12,122 nucleotides of DNA from an uncultured Collinsella sp. (GCA_900545875.1 URAQ01000024.1:1-12122); one strand, 5' to 3'; shown: positions 1-7,310, numbered from the stretch's first letter. A program made the numbers and translations. Notes: a model not told the origin generated them from the sequence alone.

Positions 1-80
1 GGAAAGAAGCTGCGCCGCGGGGGAGGCGACCCCAATGGCTTTCTCATATCGTCTTGTCTGCGATAAATCTCATTTTGGTT

Positions 81-110
81 TTGTGTGCTGTGCGAAAGAT
101 TGGGTAGTAT
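81..110 (+). promoter_or_regulatory. Candidate sigma-70-type promoter for the BFN gene
   Basis: A -35-like TTGTGT at 81-86 and a -10-like TAGTAT at 105-110 are separated by 18 bases. The expected start point is about 7 bases later, close to a GC-rich near-palindrome at 121-137. The site lies 57-86 bases before the start codon at 167. It is judged by match to consensus only. Confidence 0.45.
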
Positions 111-120
111 AGCTATTCAA

Positions 121-137
121 CGCGGCGGGCCGCCGCG
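121..137. repeat. 17-bp GC-only near-palindrome in the BFN leader
   Basis: Arms CGCGGCGG and CCGCCGCG are exact reverse complements around a single central base. The element falls just after the predicted -10 box and 30 bases before the start codon. It could be an operator or a leader hairpin. No T-tract follows it, so it is not a canonical terminator. Confidence 0.5.
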
Positions 138-166
138 TGTTAACCGCTACGTACCGGAGGTGTTCC

Positions 167-667
167 ATGGTTCGTGTCGACATAGAGACCATCGTCATGG
201 CCGCCGGTCCCGTGCCATCGCTTATTGTGCTTCGCGAGCGCTGCAGCAAGTCGGATTCCCCCGCGCCGCTGCGCTCCCTCTCCATCCAGACCGGCTCGTT
301 TGAGGCTGCGGCAATCAGCCGTGGCATCGACAGCGGACGCGCCGATCGCCCAATCACACACGACCTGCTGCTCGACACCGTCGAAGCCCTGGGTGCCAAG
401 CTCGAGCGTGTCGAAATCGTCCGCGCCGAGCCGCCCGTGTTTTACGCGACGGTTGTCGTGTTGACCGATGGCAACGAGCATAGGATCGATGCGCGCCCGA
501 GCGACGCCATCGCCCTCGCCGTACGCAGCAATGCCCCCATGTTCGTTGAAGATGACATCATGAATCGCTTGGGCACTGTCTCACCGCACGCCGAGGAAGT
601 CGACGACGAGCAAGAGTTCGAAAAGTTCGATGAGTTCGTTCACACGCTCTCGCCCGATGATTTTTAA
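167..667 (+). CDS. Bifunctional nuclease family protein (DUF151/BFN domain)
   Basis: The 166-residue protein matches the BFN/DUF151 family. It has the conserved block PITHDLLLDTVEALGAKLE at about residues 62-80 and DARPSDAIALAVR at 108-120, which is the family hallmark. The fold is present in small stand-alone bacterial proteins; some plant members show nuclease activity, but the role of bacterial members is poorly defined, so enzymatic activity here is inference. The last 25 residues are acidic and specific to this protein. The ATG at 167 is chosen because GGAGG (156-160) lies 6 bases upstream; an in-frame GTG at 137 would add 10 residues and has no such site. The next gene starts 33 bases after the stop (or directly at it, if ATG 668 is used), suggesting an operon with the two small genes that follow. 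The family call is confident; the biological role is not. Confidence 0.85.
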   Translation: MVRVDIETIVMAAGPVPSLIVLRERCSKSDSPAPLRSLSIQTGSFEAAAISRGIDSGRADRPITHDLLLDTVEALGAKLERVEIVRAEPPVFYATVVVLTDGNEHRIDARPSDAIALAVRSNAPMFVEDDIMNRLGTVSPHAEEVDDEQEFEKFDEFVHTLSPDDF

Positions 668-700
668 ATGCTCGACAACCACGCGACGGAGTGCGCACTC

Positions 701-1057
701 ATGAGCGCCGGAGTTTCTGCCGAGGCGGCTGCGATCGCCCGCGAGGCCCAGATGCGCTCGGAGGCTTCTGAGGCGGCTCGCATTGCCTATGTGACGCAGG
801 CCCGCACGCTTCGCGAACGCCGCGGCTCGTTTATCAAGATGGTTGTCATCTCCGCTCTTGTCGCGGCAATCTGTTCGCGCCTTCGTGGTACAGTTGGTGC
901 GCTTGGGTTTTCGATCTCTACGGGCCTCGTGATCTGGGGCGTGGTCGATGCGGTCATGCTGACCAGTCAGATCAAGGTGCTCGACAAGCGCGCGATGGAT
1001 ATGATGCGCACCCGCGACGCTGCCGCTAAGATCGCCGCCGAGGCACAAGAACTGTAA
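701..1057 (+). CDS. Small two-helix membrane protein of unknown function
   Basis: I do not recognise this 118-residue protein. Residues 1-42 are alanine- and glutamate-rich and probably helical. Two hydrophobic stretches, about 45-60 and 70-88, look like a membrane hairpin joined by a short basic turn (SRLRG). The C-terminal 30 residues are again charged and alanine-rich, with helical character. No catalytic motif is seen. ATG 701 is preferred because GGAG (688-691) precedes it by 9 bases. An upstream ATG at 668, directly abutting the stop of the BFN gene, would add 11 residues but has no ribosome site. The position between the BFN gene and another small unknown gene, all on the same strand with gaps of about 30 bases, suggests co-transcription. 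The coding call rests on codon bias and the ribosome site. Confidence 0.7.
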   Translation: MSAGVSAEAAAIAREAQMRSEASEAARIAYVTQARTLRERRGSFIKMVVISALVAAICSRLRGTVGALGFSISTGLVIWGVVDAVMLTSQIKVLDKRAMDMMRTRDAAAKIAAEAQEL

Positions 1058-1087
1058 TGACGCCAGACTCGATGGGAAGGTCTAAAG

Positions 1088-1537
1088 ATGGCACAGGATA
1101 TGCAGGACGCCGGTAACGTCTCCGCCGAGCTCGACGCCATGGTGTGTGACCTGATTGGTGCGTTCTTGGACGACCTTGCCGCCGGCGAGAATCCGGGCGT
1201 AGTTGTGGCGATTGAGGACGCCGCTTCCAACCGATATCTGGCGGCGCTCGACGAGGATGGCGAAGAGGCGTGCCTCGAGGCGGCCACCAACTTTATCTCC
1301 GAGCACAAGATGGGTCTTAAGGACGAGGGCCTGGGCCGTATCGTCCGCTATGCCATTGGCTATACCGGCTGCGTCGAGATTGACGGCGGCTACCACGACG
1401 CCCTGCTCGTGAGTTTTTTCGAGACTACGCTCGAGAGCGGTTTTTCGGCATATGTGCTGTATGAGGGCATGGGCGCCGGCGATGGTTTTATGTGGAGCGA
1501 CCCTGAACCTGCAGGTGAGGAAACCCCTCTCATCTAA
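1088..1537 (+). CDS. Conserved-looking acidic hypothetical protein
   Basis: This 149-residue protein is strongly acidic and appears soluble, with no signal peptide and no membrane segment. I do not recognise a family. The N-terminal half is predicted helical (residues 10-32 and 55-75). A more hydrophobic segment around 84-130 contains alternating patterns consistent with beta strands, for example CVEIDGGYHDALLVSFFET at about 95-113. The start is well defined: GGAAGG at 1075-1080 lies 7 bases before ATG 1088. It is the third gene of a likely three-gene cluster that begins with the BFN gene. The gap of 117 bases to typA is larger than the gaps inside the cluster. Codon use (GC-rich third positions) matches the neighbours, supporting a native gene. 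Confidence 0.75.
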   Translation: MAQDMQDAGNVSAELDAMVCDLIGAFLDDLAAGENPGVVVAIEDAASNRYLAALDEDGEEACLEAATNFISEHKMGLKDEGLGRIVRYAIGYTGCVEIDGGYHDALLVSFFETTLESGFSAYVLYEGMGAGDGFMWSDPEPAGEETPLI

Positions 1538-1654
1538 AATCGCTAAAATAAACGAGTTTTCGGTAAAAGGCTCAATATTCTCGCCGAGCGTTGTGTTGCT
1601 AGGCGGGTCGCATACGCGTGCCGTTTGTGTATAGATAGAAGATAGGGGAACTAC

Positions 1655-3493
<1,839 letters not shown>

Positions 3494-3520
3494 GCGCTGG
3501 GCTTTATAGCGTCTAACAAG

Positions 3521-3555
3521 AAAGGGCGTCGACCGCAATGGTCGGCGCCCTTTTT
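3521..3555 (+). terminator. Rho-independent terminator after typA, possibly bidirectional
   Basis: A 14-bp stem (3521-3534 with 3540-3553, one G-U pair) with a 5-nt loop is followed by a run of five T. On the opposite strand the stem is followed by CTTTCTTGTT-like sequence, so it may also stop transcription from the convergent gene at 3622-4767. Confidence 0.9.
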
Positions 3556-3580
3556 GTGCACAGGGACTGAGCTGGTCTGC

Positions 3581-3615
3581 ACCACCACAAAGGTGCCTGG
3601 CCCCTTTGTGGTGGT
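3581..3615. repeat. 35-bp near-palindrome between convergent genes
   Basis: ACCACCACAAAGG (3581-3593) and CCTTTGTGGTGGT (3603-3615) are perfect 13-bp inverted repeats. The centre TGCCTGGCC continues the dyad with one mismatched pair, so nearly the whole 35 bp is symmetric around 3598. It ends 6 bases from the stop of the minus-strand gene at 3622. There is no T-tract on either side, so it is not a standard terminator. It has the look of a dispersed REP-like element, but only one copy is in this window. Confidence 0.7.
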
Positions 3616-3621
3616 TGGCGG

Positions 3622-4767
3622 CTAAGCGGTGGGGAGTCCTGGCGTGTTAGCCGGCTGCTGCGGCTTGACGCGGGCGTTGCGCCAGATGATTTGGATGATG
3701 TAGCCGAGCATAAAGACAAAGGCCACGCCGCTGATGAAGCCGCCTACGAGGGGAAGCCCCGTGAGGGCGCCTGCGATTACGCCACCAACGGCTGCCATGG
3801 CGTAGCGGTTCTGGCTGTGTCCGACCATGCGTGCAATCGCGCACCCTGCAAAGGCACTCGACACCAGCGCGATGCCAATGACACCGCACATGAGGGCTCC
3901 GGCAAGCGACAGACCGGCGATAGAGATAATCAGCAGTAGGACGGCGGGGATGATAGCAATCGTGCCCAGAAGACCGCTCACCCACAGGGGCATGGGGCGC
4001 TGGTGGAGCATGCCGGCGGCGCTGGCGGTCGCGCGCGGAAAGACGAGCTCGAGCAGCAGAGCGACAAAGCAGGTCGAGAGTGCCGCGGCGACGATACCGC
4101 CGATGACATCGTTAACGGTGGAAGTATCCTCGTTCTCGGTGCGGTCGATCTTGAGCGCGCCTACCTCGGCCCCTGCGGCACGCTCGGGGTCCTCGGAGAC
4201 GTGCGCGTTCACGGTGCCGGTGATATGGGCGTTCTTGCCCAGGATGAGCTTGTCGGCCCAAACCTCGACATCGCCCTCGACGGTGCCATCGATGGTCACC
4301 GTATCGCCTGCCAGCGCTGCCGACTTGGTGGAGCCTCGCAGGGCAACCGTCTCGCCTGTCGCGTAGAAACAGTTGGCGGTGCTGCCGGCGTTGAGAACAA
4401 CGTGCTGGCCAGCGACGGTCACGCTGCCATCAACCGTGGTCTGGGCGATATCAATCGTGCGCGCCGCAAGACGAACGGCGCCGCCTACCGTGCAGTCGCG
4501 AATTGAGAGGGTATCGCCCGCAGCGATGATATCGTGGTTGATGGACGCATCATCCAAGTTGAGGGCCTGACCGGCCCAGTACAGGTCACCCTCGACGCCG
4601 GACGGATTGGCGTCATTGTCGGTCGCAAGGACATTGCCTGCGGTGTCCGTGCCGGCGAACGACGCCGTGGGAAGCGCGGTGATCGCCAGCGCGATGAGCG
4701 CGAATGCCATAAGCAGGCAGCGACGCATCTTGTGTGACGGCGTCGCCGCGGTTTGATTGAAAGCCAT
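3622..4767 (-). CDS. Exported membrane protein with bactofilin-like polymer-forming repeat domain
   Basis: This 381-residue protein has an N-terminal signal sequence: basic MRRC at 14-17, a hydrophobic core at 18-32 and a likely cleavage site after ASFA at 38. Residues about 55-190 form a run of short repeats in which hydrophobic positions alternate with G/D/T, such as GDTLSI, GSVTVAG, GDTVTIDG and GDVEVWAD. This resembles the right-handed beta-helix of bactofilins and related polymer-forming proteins. An acidic/charged linker (about 191-218) leads to four or five hydrophobic segments (about 221-243, 262-285, 286-310, 323-345 and 345-363) and a short basic, proline-rich tail. The topology implied is an outward-facing beta-helix on a multi-pass membrane anchor. 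A surface or envelope scaffolding role is inference. The start is ATG 4767, preceded by AAAGGA. The upstream gap holds an inverted repeat at 4780-4806. Confidence 0.75.
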   Translation of the reverse strand: MAFNQTAATPSHKMRRCLLMAFALIALAITALPTASFAGTDTAGNVLATDNDANPSGVEGDLYWAGQALNLDDASINHDIIAAGDTLSIRDCTVGGAVRLAARTIDIAQTTVDGSVTVAGQHVVLNAGSTANCFYATGETVALRGSTKSAALAGDTVTIDGTVEGDVEVWADKLILGKNAHITGTVNAHVSEDPERAAGAEVGALKIDRTENEDTSTVNDVIGGIVAAALSTCFVALLLELVFPRATASAAGMLHQRPMPLWVSGLLGTIAIIPAVLLLIISIAGLSLAGALMCGVIGIALVSSAFAGCAIARMVGHSQNRYAMAAVGGVIAGALTGLPLVGGFISGVAFVFMLGYIIQIIWRNARVKPQQPANTPGLPTA

Positions 4768-4779
4768 GGTTGATCCTTT

Positions 4780-4806
4780 TGTTAGGTGTTCGGCATATAC
4801 CTAACA
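4780..4806. promoter_or_regulatory. Inverted repeat TGTTAGGT-N11-ACCTAACA upstream of the exported protein gene
   Basis: Perfect 8-bp arms lie at 4780-4787 and 4799-4806, 13-39 bases upstream of the minus-strand start at 4767. The element directly precedes the ribosome site. The half-sites resemble TTAGGT/ACCTAA of DtxR/IdeR boxes, but the spacing is 4 bases longer than in those 19-bp boxes. It could be an operator or an RNA hairpin in the leader. Confidence 0.45.
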
Positions 4807-4874
4807 GGGTACCCAACGTGCGGGCGCTCTAAAAGAACCTCTCGGTTGCATTTCGAAGGGTCGTGCCGTGCTGT

Positions 4875-5564
4875 CTACTTTTTACGGTGCAAGAAGCGCG
4901 CGATATCTTCTTCGGTGGGGCTTTTGATGTCAAAGCGCAGCGAGAGCCAGCGCAGACCCATGGTCACGACAACGCATACGACCAGCGCGGCGACATTGCT
5001 CATGATGCCGCTCATAACGAGACACACATAGCTTGTCGATCCGGCGATGGCGGCGATGGCATAAAAGTTAGTACGTTGGAAAATGCCCGGAACCACGCCC
5101 ATAAAGCCGTCGCGCAACATGCCGCCGCCCACCGCGGTAAAAAAGCCCATCATGATGCACACCGCCGGTGCAAAGCCGTAGACAAGCGCCTTGTCCGCTC
5201 CGGTGGCGGCATAGATGCCGACCGAGATGATGTCGAGCAGGGGAATGAGTTTTTCGGGTTTGTCGACGATTGCCGGGAAAATGTAGATGATGGCTGCCGT
5301 GGCAATGGAAAGCGGGAGCGCCATCGGCTGGTTGAGGATGTAGACGTTGCCCACCTGCAGCGTCATGTCGCGCAAGAGACCTCCGCCCAGACCGCAGACT
5401 ACCGCGAGCGCGACCGCGCCCACCAGGTCGAGCTTGTGCTCACGCGCAACCAGCACACCCGAGATCGATGCAGCGACAACAGCGAACATCTCGAGCCAAA
5501 ACGGAATAGCGACCATGGCATCCGAGGCATGTGAGGTAATGGTCATAGCGGCGACGACGGGCAA
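4875..5564 (-). CDS. Trimeric intracellular cation channel (TRIC/UPF0126) family membrane protein
   Basis: The 229-residue protein is almost entirely hydrophobic, with about seven membrane segments. It contains the duplicated family signature: GLGGGLLRDMT in the first half and AVGGGMLRDGFMG in the second. This internal repeat is diagnostic of UPF0126/TRIC proteins such as E. coli YicG. Prokaryotic members form trimeric potassium-permeable channels; the ion preference of this one is unknown. The reading frame is open far upstream (to 5825) but the extra sequence runs through a palindromic repeat and is unlike the family. I chose TTG 5564 because AAAGGA (5572-5577) lies 7 bases upstream. ATG 5546 has no ribosome site but would still give a complete family domain. 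The gene lies on the same strand as, and upstream of, the exported repeat protein gene, with 107 bases between them. Confidence 0.85.
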   Translation of the reverse strand: MPVVAAMTITSHASDAMVAIPFWLEMFAVVAASISGVLVAREHKLDLVGAVALAVVCGLGGGLLRDMTLQVGNVYILNQPMALPLSIATAAIIYIFPAIVDKPEKLIPLLDIISVGIYAATGADKALVYGFAPAVCIMMGFFTAVGGGMLRDGFMGVVPGIFQRTNFYAIAAIAGSTSYVCLVMSGIMSNVAALVVCVVVTMGLRWLSLRFDIKSPTEEDIARFLHRKK

Positions 5565-5696
5565 GATGGGGTCCTTTGGATTACGGATTTGGACAATGCC
5601 CGTACATAGTACATGTTCAGCGCCGATTGCGACCCTATTGCTCGGCAAACGGTCGGGACTGGGTGGGGGCGTGGCGTTACTGGAATGCCAAGGGTC

Positions 5697-5776
5697 CAAA
5701 ACATGTACGTCAGCCTCCAAAAACGACATTTTCCGACATCTTTGGAGGCTGACGTACATGTTTGGATTGAGCTCAC
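5697..5776 (+). repeat. Left 80-bp inverted repeat, itself a long palindrome
   Basis: Inside the repeat, 5699-5721 and 5741-5763 are perfect 23-bp reverse complements around a 19-nt loop (5722-5740). The loop contains CGACAT twice in direct order (5724-5729 and 5734-5739). The inner flank GATTGAGCTCAC (5765-5776) is shared with the right copy. Differences from the right copy are at 5698, 5718, 5733 and 5759. Confidence 0.9.
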
Positions 5777-5868
5777 AGCATGAGTGAGTTGATTTACTCA
5801 CATCCGGTATATTTCCCCACTTCAACGGACATAAGAGTTGGATACCGGCTCAGAGCGAGAGGCCCTCA

Positions 5869-6876
5869 ATGGATACCCCTGTTCTCATTTCGCATAAAAC
5901 CGCATGGCTTGTCCATCATGCACCCCAGAATTTGGTTCAGTCTCTTGCGCGGCACGACTACCAGATAGGCGCACAAGGCATCTCCACCCAGCAACGTGTT
6001 GCGCGCATACGACAGGCCCTTACCGACTGCGGCATTCCGTCCGATATGCTTAAGACTATCGATATCGCGGTTGTATTCGAATTTGAGCGAATTCGTACCA
6101 AAGGCGTCGTTTGCCACATTCTTGGACAAAATCTTCCCTACGAGCATATTAACGAGTTGACGCCCGGAATCTTCATCACCGACGAAGCCTTCGCCTTCGT
6201 GCTCGCTGCCGAGTGGATGGATAGGATCGAATATCTCGAATATGGCTATGAAGTTTGCGGCGATTATCGCATGAGGCTCAATCCCGCCGACCCTTATACC
6301 GAGCAACCAGCCACCACCTCCAAGGATGAAATAACCGAACTGCTCGATCGGCACCCCGGCAAACCCGGTGCCACACGTGCACGGCTCGCGCTCAGGCACA
6401 TCTACGATCGCTCGGCCTCGCCTATGGAGACCGCTTCGGCAATCGCCCTCTCGCTCCCAACAAGCGAAGGCGGCGTTGGCATCCGAGGTGTCGAACTCAA
6501 CAAACCGCTCGAGATCCCTCAACGTCTCTGGCATTGCGCCAAAGCTCGAACGCTCAAAATCGATGCGCTCGTGACCTATAAGCGCAGGGCGCTCGGTATC
6601 GAATATAAGGGCGGTTTTCACGATGAGCTCGAGCGCAAGGGAGCAGATGCGGAGCGAGAGGCCGTTCTCTCCCAAATGGGATATCGAATCGTTACGCTCA
6701 CTTCGGCTCAGTTCGGCAGCCAGCTCGCCTTTCACCGCGCCATGAACAACATTCGCGAAGCACTCGGCATGCCTCGCTGTACCGACACCGGGTACCAGAG
6801 AAAACAAAACGAACTACGCAAGGCACTTATCCGCAACTGGAAAAGCATACGAGACGAGGAGGCACCTTCCGAATAG
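5869..6876 (+). CDS. Predicted PD-(D/E)XK (DUF559/Vsr-like) endonuclease-domain protein
   Basis: The 335-residue protein ends in a restriction-endonuclease-like module. IDAL (D232), then IEYKGGFH with E245-x-K247, then DAEREAVLSQMGYRIVTLT (260-278) reproduce the D...ExK...D-x-x-R-x-x-x-L-x-x-x-G-x-x-V order of DUF559/Vsr-type nucleases. The first 215 residues contain TPGIFITDEAFAFVLAA (98-114), YEVCGDY (127-133) and SPMETASAIALSLP (184-197). This layout recalls a large Coriobacteriia paralogue family with an AbiEi-like region before the nuclease domain; that resemblance is from memory. The C-terminus is basic. ATG 5869 follows GAGAGG (5857-5862) by 6 bases. A TATATT box (5808-5813) and an inverted repeat GTGAGT-N6-ACTCAC (5784-5801) lie upstream. 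Codon use is visibly less GC-biased than in typA or dnaB, suggesting foreign origin. The gene is bracketed by 80-bp inverted repeats. Nuclease activity is predicted, not shown. Confidence 0.7.
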   Translation: MDTPVLISHKTAWLVHHAPQNLVQSLARHDYQIGAQGISTQQRVARIRQALTDCGIPSDMLKTIDIAVVFEFERIRTKGVVCHILGQNLPYEHINELTPGIFITDEAFAFVLAAEWMDRIEYLEYGYEVCGDYRMRLNPADPYTEQPATTSKDEITELLDRHPGKPGATRARLALRHIYDRSASPMETASAIALSLPTSEGGVGIRGVELNKPLEIPQRLWHCAKARTLKIDALVTYKRRALGIEYKGGFHDELERKGADAEREAVLSQMGYRIVTLTSAQFGSQLAFHRAMNNIREALGMPRCTDTGYQRKQNELRKALIRNWKSIRDEEAPSE

Positions 6877-6886
6877 CGCCGCTCCC

Positions 6887-6966
6887 GTGAGCTCAATCCA
6901 AACGTGTACGTCAGCCTCCAAAGATGTCGAAAAATGTCGTTTTTTGAGGCTGACGTACATGTTTGG
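6887..6966 (-). repeat. Right 80-bp inverted repeat, itself a long palindrome
   Basis: This is the reverse-complement partner of the repeat at 5697-5776. Its own stem pairs 6898-6922 with 6942-6966, with one mismatch and one G-T pair near positions 6919 and 6904. The 19-nt loop (6923-6941) is the reverse complement of the left loop with one difference. It starts 10 bases after the stop codon of the endonuclease gene. There is no T-tract after the stem. Confidence 0.9.
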
Positions 6967-6995
6967 GGAAGCGTGGGATCGAGACGTATTTCGAT

Positions 6996-7025
6996 AACAA
7001 AAAAGCTCCCATTCTTGGGAGCTTT
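6996..7025 (-). terminator. Terminator of tRNA-Ser(CGA)
   Basis: Perfect 10-bp arms (7002-7011 and 7016-7025) with a 4-nt loop are followed on the minus strand by six T (complement of 6999-7004). It lies 12 bases beyond the tRNA 3' end. Confidence 0.9.
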
Positions 7026-7036
7026 CTCAACCAAAA

Positions 7037-7127
7037 TGGCGGAGGAGGAGGGATTCGAACCCTCGTGACCTTATACAGGCCAAACGGTTTTCGAGACCGC
7101 CGCATTCAACCACTCTGCCACCCCTCC
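7037..7127 (-). tRNA. tRNA-Ser (anticodon CGA)
   Basis: This is a 91-nt class II tRNA with an encoded CCA (complement of 7037-7039). The acceptor stem GGAGGGG pairs with CTCCTCC (one G-U), followed by discriminator G. The anticodon stem GCGGT/ACCGT encloses loop CTCGAAA, so the anticodon is CGA, reading UCG. A long variable arm and the T-loop TTCGAAT confirm a serine tRNA. It lies downstream of tRNA-Ser(GGA) with a terminator-like hairpin between; I see no separate promoter in the 48-base gap. Confidence 0.97.
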
Positions 7128-7135
7128 GCGTGGGG

Positions 7136-7167
7136 TAAAAACAAAGCAGGCTCGAAGGCCTGCTTTG
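7136..7167 (-). terminator. Terminator-like hairpin between the two tRNA-Ser genes
   Basis: A perfect 10-bp stem (7142-7151 with 7158-7167, loop of 6) is followed on the minus strand by TTTTTACC. It should end transcription of tRNA-Ser(GGA) before tRNA-Ser(CGA). It could instead be leaky or act as a processing signal. Confidence 0.8.
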
Positions 7168-7175
7168 GAATTAAC

Positions 7176-7266
7176 TGGCGGAGAGTCAGGGATTTGAACC
7201 CTGGAGACGCTTTTGGCGCCTACACGATTTCCAATCGTGCTCCTTCGGCCACTCGGACAACTCTCC
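7176..7266 (-). tRNA. tRNA-Ser (anticodon GGA)
   Basis: This is a 91-nt class II tRNA with encoded CCA (complement of 7176-7178) and discriminator G. The acceptor stem GGAGAGT/ACTCTCC is perfect. The anticodon stem ACGAT/ATCGT carries loop TTGGAAA, so the anticodon is GGA, reading UCC and UCU. The long variable arm (GGCGCC...GGCGTC region) and T-loop TTCAAAT fit serine. A good promoter lies 17 bases upstream. Confidence 0.97.
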
Positions 7267-7282
7267 GTTAAATGCGAAAGTC

Positions 7283-7310
7283 AGTATACACGAGGAATCG
7301 AAAAGTGCAA
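7283..7310 (-). promoter_or_regulatory. Promoter for the tRNA-Ser genes
   Basis: On the minus strand TTGCAC (complement of 7305-7310) and TATACT (complement of 7283-7288) are separated by 16 bases. The -10 box ends 16 bases before the tRNA 5' end, the usual distance for a tRNA promoter. A/T-rich sequence around 7311-7335 lies upstream and may act as an UP element. Confidence 0.65.

Larger units (their letters stand above)
5697..6966. mobile_element. Candidate single-gene element bounded by 80-bp inverted repeats
   Basis: Two copies of an 80-bp sequence (5697-5776 and 6887-6966) lie in opposite orientation with 76 of 80 positions identical, enclosing 1110 bases that hold one gene, a predicted PD-(D/E)XK endonuclease. 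The similarity ends abruptly on both outer sides and continues inward past the palindrome (the block GATTGAGCTCAC), which is the layout of terminal inverted repeats. I see no obvious target-site duplication: GCCAAGGGTC on the left and GGAAGCGTGG on the right do not match. No transposase or recombinase of a known class is present. Alternatively, two independent copies of a dispersed palindromic repeat flank a native gene. Confidence 0.45.

Noticed and set aside
1..60. GGGG-AGGCGA-CCCC hairpin near the window start, possible end of an upstream gene, terminator or RNA
   Set aside because: The stem is only four pairs, there is no T-tract, and no tail of a known RNA or protein could be recognised.
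4832..4850. Possible terminator for the TRIC gene (AACC-GAGA-GGTT followed by CTTTT on the minus strand)
   Set aside because: A four-pair stem is too weak to call a terminator; transcription may continue into the exported-protein gene.
5602..5617. GTACAT repeated twice (5602-5607, 5609-5614), with the 9-mer GTACATGTT also found in the palindrome arm
   Set aside because: Too short to call a repeat remnant or operator; a TACTAT box on the minus strand here has no matching -35.
5565..5825. Upstream in-frame extension of the TRIC gene to 5825
   Set aside because: It would translate through the left palindromic repeat and adds 87 residues with no hydrophobic character, unlike the family. A TTG with a good ribosome site at 5564 (or ATG 5546) explains the gene.
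5866..6807. Minus-strand open frame of 313 codons opposite the endonuclease gene
   Set aside because: It has no ribosome site or recognisable motif; the plus frame has a good ribosome site and the D...ExK signature.
5697..6966. CRISPR array or classical IS element
   Set aside because: There are only two repeat copies, in inverted orientation and about 1.1 kb apart, with no spacer series; the enclosed protein lacks transposase signatures and no target duplication is visible.
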